From NCBI GenBank assembly GCA_019208055.1, contig JAGXJF010000303.1, positions 124,001-188,000 on the forward strand: a DNA stretch of 64,000 bases, given 5' to 3'. The notes below the pieces were generated by a model. That model saw only the letters and a list, made by a program, of their open reading frames with translations. It searched no databases and had not been told where the DNA came from. Shown here one piece after another: positions 24,381 to 36,288 of this stretch. Source of the stretch: Stipa capillata. Lineage: Eukaryota > Streptophyta > Magnoliopsida > Poales > Poaceae. The first letter of the stretch is position 1. Every line of letters starts with the position of its first letter. Position numbers and translations under genes: made by a program.

Positions 24381-26250
24381 GACGCTGAAAGTCCTGAAAG
24401 GGTTTGTTGTGCACTTTCTGAATTTTTTGGGTAAATTTTTTCTGGATTTGTGCAGGCATCCTTTTGTTGAATCATTGTGTTGCTTATGGGATGAGCAAAT
24501 CAATCTGAAGTATGATTCCTTTGATATACATCGAGGTATGCTTGTGAGGAAAGTGTTTCTATTATCCATCTTGTAATTCTGCAAGCGTAATCCTCTTGAT
24601 GATATAATATTGAGAGAGCATAATCAAATTCCCAATGTACTTGTCAAATATTGAGAGACCATAGAGTGAGGAGAAATTGAAAAACGATCGCTACCACTGC
24701 TGATCAGATATAGGGTCCAATGGCATAAGCTGATCCATTGCCATCTTCATCAATAATTTGATGTAGGAAATTGGATCAATACAGTTTGTATATAGTATAA
24801 AGTTAACCGTGTAAATTGGAGACTGCAAACGATGAGATTCAATAACACTTGTTTCAGCATATGTTACTAGAGTTTGACTGCAAACGATGAGATTGAATAA
24901 TATAGATAATAGAAGTAAGCTTATTACATTCTTGTTTTTCTTAATTATTTGGAAACATTTACATTCAATCCATAATGGTGACATCCTTCACAATATTTGA
25001 GTTTTCTGCAGGCACTTCTCCTTAGAACACGCTGATGTGGGCAGCGATGGGGACCCAAATGAAATCCCAAAGTTCACTTTTGAAAAATTCAAGGTTTTCT
25101 AGAATTTATTGATCTCAACCTCGGTTGGTGTTTTCTTTGATTCATATTCACTTTGTGGCTTGCTCTTATAGTTACATTCCCTAATTTTGGTTTGGTATAT
25201 ATGAGCTAGCTTTTGCTCTGGTAGAAATGAAAAATATAGTACTATGTACATATATCTATGTAAGGAACTTGGTGTTACCTGGAGTGTTTTTGGTACAAGG
25301 ATGAATCCAGGTTGGATGTGTAAACCTAAAGCCTCTTGCTTGCTCAATCATTTTCCCCTATGTTTTATGATCATTTAAGTGTACCTAGTTTTCCATGTAC
25401 AATTGAAGTATTCACTTCATAAGAAATGTCTCTGCAGTTTGGTTTGATCGTTCCTTGTATGCTTTTTGCACAAAGAACAAACATTTATTTTAATAGTGCA
25501 ATGCCACAAGAGGGTGCCATCATCTCAAATGTTTTATTATCGGATCTAGATAATGTTAATATATGTCAAGTCTTAATTGTGGAAGTGGTAACTACTCAAC
25601 CAATCTTATGTTTAGGCCACAACCTTCGTTTCGTTGTGTTACTATGGTTATTTCAGTTTTTAATTTGAATTCACTGTTGCAAACAATGCAAGGAGATGAG
25701 GCTTGTATTGGAGCAGAAACTACATATAAAATTTTACGCAGTCAACCGAGGTTACAACCTTTTGTTGTTGGAGGAATATGTGTAACCAGTGGCTGTGAGC
25801 TGCATCTATAAATTAGGAAGTAGGAATCTCTTTTTTCGTTACTATTTAGTTGCCTTGAGCTCAAATTATTGAGTTACATTGTGAAACCAGATGCGGCCTA
25901 TGCTGCGAGGTCAACTGTCTAAATATTGGTCATTTTTATATTACCCATACTAAGCATCCTGCATTCCTGTTGATCCTGCAGCCTTTCCTTGTAAGATAAT
26001 TCCAAGTTTTCAATTTATTGAGTGCAGAACTGGCTTTGATTCTCTTGATTATACATTCCTACAGAAGGAAGGGAAATGTTGCCATTAATGAATTTTTGGA
26101 AGAAAGTTCTCGCAAAAGAAAATGCATGGTTGGAGGCAAACTATTGGCATTAGATAATGATCTAAACAATAGCAATGTCCGTTCACACGCCTTCGTGGAG
26201 CAAAGCCATATGCAAAGCTGATTGCACTTTCGTTTCTAATGTTGTCGTTG
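24381..26250 (+). pseudogene. Possible decayed exons of an unidentified gene
   Basis: Several short segments have exon-like flanks. 24455-24535 follows CAG, ends before GTATG, and reads HPFVESLCCLWDEQ then YDSFDIHR. 25012-25093 follows CAG and reads HFSLEHADVGSDGDPNEIPK. 25437-25470 follows CTGCAG and reads VWFDRSLYAFCTKN before a stop. 26025-26140 includes FDSLDYTFLQKEG in one frame and AINEFLEESSRKRK in another. They could be remnants of one gene, but frames break and I cannot name the family. Treat this as a hint only. Confidence 0.25.
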
Positions 26251-27500
26251 CCGCATGTTCACTTTTCAATGATGCACTTAATGCATCACCATCTATCTCT
26301 AGAGGCGACGGAAACACGGTAGAGATTAACCAGAGCTGGAGAAGGCACACACGTGATAGTGAGTGATGCAATGTGAAGGGAGATGGTAGAGTGTGGAGCA
26401 ACGGCTCATCCGTGATAGAGCAAGAGCCAAAGCCGAGGGGTAGGAGAAAGATGAAAATTTATCTTCCTGTAGGGTTGGGTTGAAGAAGATATGGAACGGG
26501 TTAGAGTATGTGGGGTGCATGATGGTTCTCGGAGAGGGATGACGAGTGTTGCTATGACATCGTCGGAGGCAAAATAGATTGCACCATTAATCATATTGCT
26601 GAATGCCAGGAAAAGGAAGGAAAATGTTGCCATTAACGCATGTCATCCATTATCCATATTAAAATTGAGGTGCTTAATGGCTACCATCTATCACTTGAAG
26701 TGATTGGATCATGGGAAGCCTGAAGGAGATTTGCTGGAGCTGGAGAAGGTGCACACGTCACATGAGAGTGACACGACGTGGAGGCGATGATGTTGGAGCA
26801 AAGTAATAGTGAGAGGAGCCAGCCGGTCAAACCTTTGTCACGTTGCCGAATGGTGCGTGTGTGTGGAGAGGAAGGGTGTGGCTGGGAGAACGAAAAACAA
26901 AAGAGAGGCGTGCCGTGGTAGTTAAAGAGGAAGAAATGTGGAAAAAAGATGTCGTTACTTGTCATAACATGGTTGGAATTATGTTCTGATCAATGCCTTT
27001 ATACATCCATTTCTTGTGCTATAGCAAACACATGAACAATTTAGTGAAGTTGGAGAAGATACGGCATGTGAGTGAATGGTATGTGATGGTCGCTAGAGAG
27101 TGCGGAAATAGGAGAAAGACACCAAAATTTACGACGTGGTTAGGACTGAGCGCGTCAGGCTCAACTACACGTTCACCAAATAGAACAAAAATTTAATGTA
27201 TTTATATATCTATTATTTATTTCATTGTAAGATACGAATATCTTACTAATATATATATGTATTCACTTGCATACTGCCACTACCATACATGCCCATACTG
27301 CCACTCCCGTACGTGCCTAGTTCATCGATCCATGGTCGAGCTAGACAAAGGAATGATTACAGTCACCTCTAATTGAAAAGTTTGTGAAGCAAGATCCGGA
27401 TTCCTTAGACTATTATTATTACTATTACAATTCGATTGATATTCCAGTAGATGGTAGTTCCAAGAAAACTCGCTCTCTACGGATACCAGTTTGGTTCTCA
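26251..27500. other. Unassigned intergenic DNA with internal similarity
   Basis: The phrase AATGTTGCCATTAA occurs at about 26091 and 26623, and GGAGAAGG with CACACGT follows in both places. This suggests an old local duplication of a few hundred bases. No gene is seen. Confidence 0.35.
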
Positions 27501-28148
27501 GGGCCCGTTCGGTACTCGCCCAGCTCCGCCGGATCCCCAAATCCGGATCCGCGGGCGCCACTCCGCGCTCCGGGAGGAAAACCGCGGATTCGGCGAACCG
27601 TTCGGCGTGCCGCTCCGGCTCCGGCCGACGCGGAGGCTCGGGGGAAGGCGGCGCCTCGCCGGATCCGCCGCGGAGGACGCCCGGGCGGGACGGGACGGCC
27701 TCGCCGGAGCTCAGATCATCTGCGGCGGCCGCGGGGTTGGGGGGCGGCGGCGGTCTAGAAGGCGTCGTCGGGGGGTGGGGAGGGCCGCACTTGGCACGCG
27801 AAGGCGGCGCCTCGCCGGAGCTCGGGGGGAGGTGCCGGGCGATCAGATCCGGGGGGGGCGGTGCGGCGCCGCTCTGGCCACCGTCGGCGGGGTGGGGCCG
27901 GCTCTTTGCCAGGCGTCGTCGATAGAACGAAGCGGTACGCGCGCTGTGCACTCGGCGGTGGCAATCGCGGGTAATTAACCCGAACTCCCCGTTTTTCCAC
28001 TCCGCGGAGAGGCTCCTCGGTCGCTCCGCAAAATTGGCCTGCGACCCGCTCCGCTCCGCGCCCTCCCGATCCGCGTAATTTTCCGTTCGGCGTCGCTCCG
28101 CCGGCTCCGCGCGCGGATCTGGGAGTCGGAGGAGTACCGAACGGGGCC
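27501..28148. mobile_element. GC-rich inverted-repeat element
   Basis: The left end GGGCCCGTTCGGTACTC matches the inverted right end GGCCCCGTTCGGTACTC. TCA flanks both ends (27498-27500 and 28149-28151). Termini resemble Tourist/PIF-type ends, but those normally duplicate TTA or TAA, so the superfamily is tentative. Open frames inside are products of GC content. Confidence 0.65.
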
Positions 28149-29513
28149 TCAGTATCTCACTTCTGCTCCTGTAAAAGCTTCGTGGCCAGGAAAAAAGAAG
28201 ACAAGGCAACAAGAGTACACGAGTAAACAAGGAAGGGCGTGACATCTAAAAATAATAATATTTTGCTCACAATTATCTATGACTGCGTGAAGTATCCAGA
28301 AGCAATATCACGGAAATAACATTTATAAGCTGCATCTATTCTCTACATAGAGAACTGCAGAAATTCATGCAAGGATAAAACATCTACAGTGCGCCAAGTC
28401 TCCAATAAGCATACATACACCACAAAATTCCAGCACAAAGGCCAGACGCATAATTCATACCGCCTTTCCCTCACATGGATTAAGTTGACAGGCGATGGTA
28501 TTTACAGCCCCAATGACAAGATCGCATATACACCAATGAAGCTGATGGCTAAAAAACCTTGACACATCGGGATCACCGAAGAGAAACCGCTAACCATTTA
28601 CTGGCATCTCGGTCGTTCTCTTTAAACAGTGCCACCGGGTGCTAGTGTCTGGTAGGTATAATTTTTTTTACACTGCCTCGCCGTTCTGAAGGCACGACTT
28701 CCCGAGGAAGGGACTCACGCGCGGTAGGTATCGCAGACACCCCCCCACAGCGCCCCTCTGGTTTTCTATCAGACAGGCGGGCAAGCACGCAGTGCTGCAC
28801 CCGTTAACCATGTGGTCCTCGCCGCCGTGCCCTCGCGTCTACTCCCCCTCGGCGCCCAAGGCACAAGCCCACTTCGCGGAATGATGCTCCGCCACAGACA
28901 CATACATCAACACCCCATGGCACAAGCAACGGCACATCGCCTCCAGTCGGATGTGCGAGCACATGGTGCTCCATCCACGAGCCATGCCATTCTCATCTCA
29001 CGCCTGTGCCAAACACCCAGCTCCAATGCGCGCCTCGCCGCACTTCCATCAAGACGACGCCCTCGCTCCTCAGCGCCGGCACGCGAGCACGCGGTGCAAC
29101 GCGCGCCCTGCTGGCTTCCACCGAGCACTGGCCACCACTCGTCCCCACCGGGAGACGGTGAAACGAAGATGACGGCCGCGTTCGCCACCCGTCCCGGCGC
29201 CGCCGCAAGTCAGCCTTCCCGCCATCGGCGCCACAACCTTAGGCCCCCTCCTCTTTCCTCATCAGTCCCAGTACCGGCAACACAAGGGGCCAGCTCCTCA
29301 GCCTCCGGACGCTCGAACGTCGCCGCCACCGGTGGACAACGACGGAGTTGGGGATGAATCCTCTCGGGCTTCCTCGACAACCTTTTGCTAACCGCTGGAT
29401 GAAGGGCACGTGTCCCGGAATAGGGCGATTTGATGGCTGGAGCAGGTACGAGAAAAGCGGCGACCGCCGACGCTGGCTTAGTTTGACGGCGCTGGAGAGA
29501 TATCGGGAAAACC
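28149..29513. other. Unassigned; one GC-rich open frame
   Basis: A 181-codon plus-strand frame (28812-29357) is rich in Ala, Arg, Ser, Pro and His. It has no recognisable domain, and overlapping frames are open on the other strand too. It may be a lineage-specific or relic sequence. I do not call a gene. Confidence 0.25.
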
Positions 29514-29810
29514 TAAGGTGCCGTTTGGATCGTGGGTTAGGAAAGGTGGGATAGGAATTGGGTTTTCACATGCGATACGGGGTGGTGGGTTAAGGAGTGG
29601 GAATATGAGATTTCAACCGATTACTTTGTTTGGTGTGTGACGAGATATGACTTAGGACATATAAATGTAGTGACCAAAATGCTCTTTGAGGTCTTTTATT
29701 TAAGTTTACACATCAAGGGCAATAATATAATTTCTATTCTGCTACCTCAATCCCACCCCCATAACCAAGACCCCTCATCGGGATAGAAATGATGGATATG
29801 AGACCCCTTA

Positions 29811-31099
29811 GGCCATCTCCAACCCACTACCCTAATTTCACTTCCCAAATCTTCATTTGGGAAGTCACTCCCAAAAGATTCCTTCCCTAAATTTCTTTCT
29901 CCTCCAACTCACTTCCCTAATCTCACTCCCTATATTCCACTCTTCTATATTTAATCAATATCCTATAACTACCATATTATTTGTAAATAGTTTATGTACA
30001 ACGGATTTATTTGTAACGGCTATATTTGTAACGGGTAAAATTTTAACGGGTATATTTATAACGGATTTGTTTCTAACGGCTATATTCGTAACGGATATAT
30101 TTGTAACGGCTATTTTCCTAACGGCTATTTTTTTTTAAAATCTCCCATACTTGCATACGGTACAAAAGGAACCAAATTCTCAAAAAAAATTTCCAAATTC
30201 ATGCTGTTTATTGAAGTATTTGACTAGAAAGCAATATACTCAATTTCTCCCCCACCACCTCCATACCCGAGCCCCTCTGTCACTCTCTCCCCGAGCTCCA
30301 CGCCGGGCTCCCTCGCCGGGCTCCCCCGCCCGGCCCCTCGCCGCCGCCTCTCCCAGCTCCCCCACGGCGCCCCTCCCCCGGATCCCCCGCTGTGCCCCTC
30401 ACCGCGCACCTCGCCCGGCAGCTCCACGCCGCCCCTCACCCGGCCCCTCGCCGCGCCCCTCGCCCGGCCCCTCGCCGCGCCCGTCGTCGCCGTGGCCCTG
30501 CTCCATCGCAACAGCAGCAGCCGCCGGCCGATCTCCCGGCTTGAGCTCCCCGCCGCTCCCCTCGGTTGCCTCCCCCACCGCGCCCCTCGCAAGGCCCCTC
30601 GTCCGGCCCCTCGTCCGGCCCCTCGTCCGGCCGCTCGCCGCCGTGGATCTGTTGCCGCCGCGGCCCAGATCCACGGCAACAACAGCAGCAGCAGCCGCGA
30701 CCAGCTCCTCCACCGCGGCGGCCCCCCTCTCCCAGGCTCGCGAATCTCTCTCTCTCTCTCTCTCCTCCCTTCCTCCGGATCTGGCCGACGGCGGGACCTC
30801 GTCAGCTCGGCTCGCGGCGGCAGGAGATGAACCTTGGCGGGGCTTGCAGATGGCGCGAGTGGAGCCTTCCGAGCGCGGGCGGGAACGCGAGGGGAGGACG
30901 GGCGGCGATGGCAGTTGGGGATTTGGGAAGTGAACTTCACTGCCCAAGAGTGGGGAGTCGGGTGGGGAGTCGGGAGGGGAGGAAGGGTAGTGCTACAGGT
31001 TTGGGAAGTTGTTTGGGAGGTGGGTTGGAGACGCGATTTCGGGGAAAAAACCCTAATTTAGGGTTGGGAAGTTGTTTGGTCACTGGGTTGGAGATGGCC
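29811..31099. mobile_element. Inner Tourist/Harbinger-like element inside the outer MITE
   Basis: Perfect 16-bp terminal inverted repeats GGCCATCTCCAACCCA are flanked by TTA at 29808-29810 and 31100-31102. The interior has a TAACGG minisatellite, then a GC-rich section (30240-30940) open in several frames with Pro/Ala/Arg-rich translations. No DDE transposase was seen, so it is non-autonomous. The GC-rich core might be captured host sequence, but no gene was recognised. Confidence 0.85.
29998..30133. repeat. TAACGG minisatellite
   Basis: About nine units of 15-18 bp built on TAACGGCTATATTTG lie inside the inner element. Confidence 0.85.
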
Positions 31100-31223
31100 T
31101 TATATCCCAATCCTTATCTCACTTCTTATCCCTATTCCTCAAATCAAACAATAGATTAGACTAAACCCACCAATTATTTCCCAGTTCTCACCTCTCATAA
31201 CCCACAATCCAAACAGCCCCTAA

Positions 31224-31741
31224 AGGTTTTTCTTCTCCGATCGGCTTAAGCGCGTGAATGCCCTTCGGTCTGAGCCATCCGATCTAAAAACGCGGCTGGG
31301 CCAAGCGGGAAAACGGCCCTAGCATGGGCTGGGCCATGAGCTGCGGTGTGATCCAGAAAGAAGCTCGCCGACCGGAGGCTGAGAAGTTAGGCCAAGATGG
31401 GTTAAACAGTGAAGATGCCATCCGAGAAAGAGGCCAACATATTAAATGGGCCAGAAATTTTCAGCAGGCTCAGAGGTTTTGTGTCTTGACCTCATTGTAT
31501 TTCGGGCGTTCAAAAATAGGTCCAAAACTACAATTCCGTCACGGCATGTTACGCATTCTTTCTATCAAACACAGCTTACATGGTTTGGGCATTTATCAGT
31601 CTCGGCTAAAACTCTGTAAATTCTAAACAGTATGAGCTCAGTACGGGATGATATACAAAACGAAAGACAAGACTGTGACAACAGCTAGAAGAAGCAAAAG
31701 ACCTGCCGTCACGCCAGCGCGATAACAGGTCAAGGGGCCAC
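31224..31741. other. Unassigned intergenic DNA
   Basis: A 100-codon plus frame at 31324-31626 has no family resemblance. Nothing else was recognised. Confidence 0.3.
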
Positions 31742-33658
31742 TATTATAACAATAATTAACGCTATGATACGGAGGTCTGATTATCTGCAGGTGCATATGA
31801 ATAAAAAAGTTATAACCTTTTTATAAGAAATAGTGTCAAATATACAGGGAGACGTTGAAAGGATCATTTGATCCAAATCTAAAATTACATTAAAAAAATA
31901 AAGATAGAGGTTGAGATACACAACTATCTTTTTAAATAGTAGTGAACCTCGGGGATGCAATAGATAATTAAAATATGCAATTATGAAACTAAAACTATTT
32001 TTGAAATAAATAAAAAATATAAAAATAATGAAGGCTAAAAGTGTTAGCAAATATGTTCTAATGGCTAAAATTGAGGTACAAGACATATAGGTTCACTACT
32101 AAGCAATTCTCAAGAAAGTAATAGGGACTATGCAACATAGAAGTACTAGCTATGAGTTTGTAACAAATAATTGAATAACTAATATCACTAGCAACATATA
32201 ACAATAAAACTATCCTTTGTCCAACCACTAGCAAGACGTACATTAAGAATGAGTCAGAACAATACTAATAATTTCACTAACGATTATGAAGGAGGACCAC
32301 AGGTTTGACTGTTGTACTCTATCCCCCCATGCTTATCAATGAACACATCACTAAATCCCTTACTTGGCCAAATCAAGACAAAAATTAAATACAAATATTA
32401 AAAATATAGTATGCAATAGATTACTCTTATGCAAATAATCAATTATGCCGAAGATGAATGGTAATCGTGATAACATATTGATGTTGTCGAAGATGGATGG
32501 TCATCACAATAACCATGAGAACACTACATTGCTACCGCTATGTACCTTGTAGCCTCGATGGGTCTACTCACACATCATGTAAGACAATAAGAATAGATAG
32601 TAGATTGATTACATAACTTGAGAGAATACCAAGATATAAACCAATCCAAGATCCTAATGTTGAAGATGAAGTACAAGAGAGCATAATTTATGGATGGTGA
32701 TGATGGAGATGGAAAACTACAGTGAAGACGACGATAATATTTCTCTCCTTGACTCCTTTCTTCCTTAGCGATGCAAAACCTTTTGTATAAATAGAAAAAC
32801 CTTCACAGGGGACTAAGAAAACAGATCTACTCGACAAAGGGCGGCAGCGTCCGAGCACCAGGGGGCCCACGTGGCACCCCAGGACGGCCGTAGTGGCTGC
32901 CGCCTCCTGCCTTGTGGCCTGCTGGTTGCCTCCTTCCGCATGAAGTAATCCCTCTCTAGAACATTCCCGTAAGTGTTAGATTTCTTATTTTTACAATGTT
33001 TTTCTCGCATACAAAAAAAGAGAAAATCTATCAGTCTGGCGGTTTATTAAATAATATAGAAAATAAATTAAAATACACAATAAAAATGCTATGAATATAC
33101 AACATTAAACTTAGAAAAGATGATATATTTTTGACGTATCAGGGCCGTAAGGAGAGAAACTATCTCATACATGAAGAAATGATCAAGCTATTAATACAAT
33201 GCCAAGGTCCAAGAAAAGAAATCCAAGCAAGAAGGAAGTCCACCAAGGCTCATGCTCCACCATAAACCATTGACCATGGCTCTCTCGCTCTCATAGACTT
33301 AGTATCTCGACTAACTTCCCCTTTTTATCCCTTCTCTCCCTCCTATTAGCGGCATTGGTGGTCATTGTACAAAGATCCTTGGCCTATATAAACCCCCTAA
33401 TGGAGGAGTTTGTAACCACATCTCTCACTTGAATGAGAACTCATACCTCAAGATGTGAGTTAATTTTCGCCTCCTTTATTGGTATCCTAGAAGGCCTCTT
33501 TGGTGGGTTGGTCTCCTTCAAACAGGATTAGGCACCCAGTGGGCTAAGAAAAATCTGTATAAACTTTGTGTCATTTACTTTCCGGTACACGGCGGCCCAT
33601 TAAATGCCCGGCGTATACCCTTTGTTCTGTGTTGTGTTGTTTTTTCACTACGACAACA
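31742..33658 (+). mobile_element. Family A solo LTR, copy 2, split by another LTR
   Basis: 31742-31764 matches the first 25 bases of the 7501 LTR (ACAATAATTAAC). 33142-33658 matches the remainder, including TATATAAA at 33385-33392 and the ACGACAACA end. The gap between them is exactly the inserted element at 31765-33141. No internal region or target duplication was found. Confidence 0.75.
31765..33141 (-). mobile_element. Nested solo LTR with TGATACG...CGTATCA ends
   Basis: The segment starts TGATACG and ends CGTATCA, a perfect 7-bp inverted repeat with TG...CA ends. On the minus strand TGATACGTC opens the LTR. A GC-rich box (GTGCCACGTGGGCC) and a CTATTTATAC TATA-like box follow, a layout common to grass gypsy LTRs. 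Flanking pentamers (CGCTA and GGGCC) do not match, so the target duplication is lost or the LTR formed by inter-element recombination. Confidence 0.75.
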
Positions 33659-33980
33659 GTTGGTAAGCAATAGAAAGTTGTCGGTGGCGGCCCAAGTCGG
33701 AGCTAATAGGAGTGATGATCGGTAATCTGAGTGGAGAGATGAGAGTGGCTAGGATTTCCTGACGACAGGCTTAAGCACATTGAAGCAAGACATGAGTGAG
33801 CAGCGACACGCCAACTAAATGTCATTTTCACTCTCTCTTCTGTTTTAGTGTTCATGTGGCAAAACCACTCTTTAAAATTTGATCGGAGGTTATATGTATT
33901 GATGTTGGAAGTTAAGGATGTCGGATGTGCAGAGTTTACTTGAGATGAAAAAGTAGATACCGCCTTGTGTTTTAGAAAAT
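33659..33980. other. Unassigned intergenic DNA
   Basis: No gene or repeat ends were recognised between the LTR and the MITE. Confidence 0.3.
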
Positions 33981-33983
33981 TAA

Positions 33984-34237
33984 GGACATATTTGGTTGGA
34001 TTCCACAATTTACCACAGCTAAGTTAGCCAACTTTGAATTTCTCAACTTAGTATTTGGTTGTTTACCTAATATGTGGCAGTGCCATATTGTTGAAGCATA
34101 TGACCCATATATTATTAATATAATTTTTTGCCACACATTTGTTAAGACGTGGTCATCAATTTATTGGCCATAAAAACTGTGACATATCATAAGTTGACTT
34201 AGTTGTGTCAACGTGTATCATGTAACCAAATATGCTC
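33984..34237. mobile_element. Tourist-like MITE
   Basis: The end GGACATATTTGGTT pairs with the inverted right end GAGCATATTTGGTT. TAA flanks both sides (33981-33983 and 34238-34240). At 254 bp with an AT-rich body, it fits a PIF/Harbinger-derived MITE. It lies about 700 bp upstream of the PMP3/LTI6 TATA box. Confidence 0.85.
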
Positions 34238-34240
34238 TAA

Positions 34241-34934
34241 ATATTTTTTTATTATTGTTGTGTTAATTAAGGGTCACCCACCTCCCACTACCGATCCGAG
34301 ATTTGGCCCCGCACACTGAAAGGCATCGGTACGATGGGCAACGGGGCGCCATTACAGTCCCAATCGTCGTCTTGGCGAACAAAACCTGCTTTATCACGAA
34401 TGGAAAAGAGAACCTTCGCAGAGCACAGCCACCACCATACTCATCGTATTACCGGAGAGTTGCACACTTCTGTACAAACAAACACAAACCAGCAAACAGC
34501 AATTGCCCAAAGCACAAGCTCTTTTATTCTCGTAAGCCACACAAACTTTTGAGCCATGAGTTCGAGAAAACCCAAAACGAGGACAACTTTGTGTGTTCGA
34601 CGTCGACACACAAAGAACAAAACGACGAACCGACAGCTGTTACGACTGCAAAAGCAACTTCGCCAACTTTGGAAACACCCCGAAACGGGGCCCTGCCGAC
34701 ATGTACAAATACAATCAGGCAGAAACAAAAGGGCAGGCACAACACATCAGAAAAGAACACGCCACCAGCAAAGCAAGGTTTATCTAAGGGGCCGTTAATG
34801 TCCATAGCTAGCTCAGTATCCCAAGTCGGCACGCGTCTCGCTCAGGAACCGCGTGGAGCGCAGCAGGCCTAGACTCGTGCCACCCCCGGGGACACGTACT
34901 TCCTTCCAGTACTGAAAAACAACCAAAAAACCTC
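34241..34934 (+). promoter_or_regulatory. Upstream region of the PMP3/LTI6 gene
   Basis: An ACGT-core element GACACGTAC lies at 34891-34899 and another (ACGTGTAC) at 34946-34953, of the type bound by bZIP factors in ABA and stress responses. A 189-codon frame at 34303-34872 has no family signature and is regarded as chance. Confidence 0.4.
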
Positions 34935-34942
34935 TATATAAA
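34935..34942 (+). promoter_or_regulatory. TATA box of the PMP3/LTI6 gene
   Basis: TATATAAA lies 101 bases upstream of the start codon. This leaves room for a transcription start about 30 bases downstream and a leader of roughly 70 bases. Confidence 0.65.
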
Positions 34943-35042
34943 GGGACGTGTACAATCTTTGTTGATCTGGCAATCGAATCAACCCCAGTTCCAGGCGCTC
35001 CTCCTAGAAAGAAAAAGCATTCAGCGAAGTTGGTGGTGAGCC

Positions 35043-35352
35043 ATGGCCTCGGCAACGTTCCTGGAGGTGATCCTCGCCATCATCCTGCCGCCGGTCGGCG
35101 TCTTCCTGCGCTACGGCCTCGCCGTAAGTGATCGGTTACATGCATCAACTCTTGGCGTTTCCCTTTTTTCAAGTTTGTGTCGTCCTGAATGAATCAAGAA
35201 GCGGAAACAAATTGACTCTTTCCTATTGATCTCGTAGTATCTGATTTGGTTACTGGTGTTGCGTGCAGGTGGAGTTCTGGATCTGTCTCTTGCTGACCAT
35301 ACTGGGTTACATACCGGGGATCATCTACGCGGTGTATGTGCTGGTGGCTTGA
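35043..35352 (+). CDS. Hydrophobic stress-associated protein, PMP3/LTI6/RCI2 family
   Basis: Two coding exons, 35043-35123 and 35269-35352, joined at a GT-AG intron, give 54 residues, the usual size. The protein has two membrane segments. The first (about residues 6-24) contains the signature ILPPVGVFLRY. The second (about 30-50) is EFWICLLLTILGYIPGIIYA. It ends shortly after in a hydrophobic tail. Family members sit in the plasma membrane and moderate ion leakage. Plant LTI6/RCI2 genes are often induced by cold, drought, salt and ABA. A TATA box and two ACGT-core sites lie upstream, in keeping with this. The intron falls between the two membrane helices, as in many family genes. The usual Cys-Gly before the second helix is replaced by Leu-Ala, a variant within family range. 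The gene appears intact. Confidence 0.93.
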
Positions 35353-35842
35353 GTAAGAGCCTGCATGCAGGTCCAGCCATGGACGGGTGAGTGTGGCAAG
35401 GGCAAGTGATGCTGTGCTATGGCCTAGGAGTGTATGTGTCGATATGTGCGCATGTGTGTACTGTGGATTATGCGCAGTGATGAGTATAGTCTGGGAGGGG
35501 TTTTGTCTTTTAAGACAGCATTTGGTGAATATACTATGATTGTCATGTTGCATTGTCACTGTTTCTTGTTTGATTATCTCTTCCTCGCCGTCAAAATTTT
35601 TCTTGTGTAATAGCAACTCCAAGGGCCTCGCGCCATCTCCCTCTCCAAAAGTAGCGGCTTCCCGTCCCTGGCCAAGGACGTCCGGACGAACCCAACCAGG
35701 AGTTTGGGCCTTCACGGGGTACGCTTTAGTGAAATTCCTACCGGGAACGCTCGATTTGTGTGCAGTCGGAGGGAAACAAAATGGTCGGGCCAGCCAGCCG
35801 AAGTTAGAACGCTCTTTTTATAAAGTTACGCAATCCGGTTTA
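35353..35842 (+). other. 3' untranslated region and flank of the PMP3/LTI6 gene
   Basis: GT-rich sequence typical of a grass 3' UTR continues to about 35620. No further gene was seen. Confidence 0.4.
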
Positions 35843-36288
35843 TCTATCTACTGTATACTAAAAGCAGAATACTCTCTAAAATATATATATATATAATAGA
35901 AAAAATAAAAAAGAACAGAACAAAACATTCGATCAATTATTAGCAGATTAGAACCAATAGATCTTCATAATTATATCTAAACAGATCACGATAGATTTCA
36001 TATTTGTATCTAAACAGACGATAGATATTTATAACTGTACTTAAATAGATAATAACTAATAAATTATTATAATTATACTTAAATAGATTGTGATTTGATA
36101 GATTATTATAACTATATTTAAATAGACGGTTCAATACAACGATTAGCGATCTGAACTCTTATTTTTCGTACTGATCTAATATCATACGTACAGGTAAAAA
36201 AATAAACATAGTTAAAAAAAATTTCTGTATAAAAAAGTAAAAATAATTTAAAATATTTTCTATGTAATTACGCGGAACACCGTGCTAA
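35843..36288 (+). mobile_element. Possible short non-autonomous Helitron
   Basis: An A precedes TCTATCTACTGTATACTAAA, close to grass Helitron 5' ends. At 36271-36284 CGCGGAACACCGTG can form a five-pair stem and is followed directly by CTAA and then T. A normal Helitron leaves a gap of about ten bases between hairpin and CTRR, so the right end is not canonical. The interior (35950-36125) has degenerate AT-rich tandem units such as TTAAATAGAT. Confidence 0.35.

Larger units (their letters stand above)
29517..31220. mobile_element. Outer Tourist-like (PIF/Harbinger) MITE, interrupted
   Basis: The left end GGTGCCGTTTGGATCGTGGG pairs with the inverted right end GGGGCTGTTTGGATTGTGGG. TAA flanks both sides (29514-29516, 31221-31223), the PIF/Harbinger target duplication. 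Removing the inner insertion leaves about 410 bp, a normal MITE size. Confidence 0.85.

Noticed and set aside
27322..28245. 307-codon minus-strand frame
   Set aside because: It spans the ends of an inverted-repeat element and has the composition expected of GC-rich non-coding DNA.
30151..30940. Long Pro/Ala/Arg-rich frames on both strands
   Set aside because: Low-complexity products of a GC-rich segment inside a MITE-like element, without any domain.
34303..34872. 189-codon plus-strand frame just before the PMP3/LTI6 gene
   Set aside because: Shares the space with the promoter of that gene, has no family match, and overlaps open frames on both strands.
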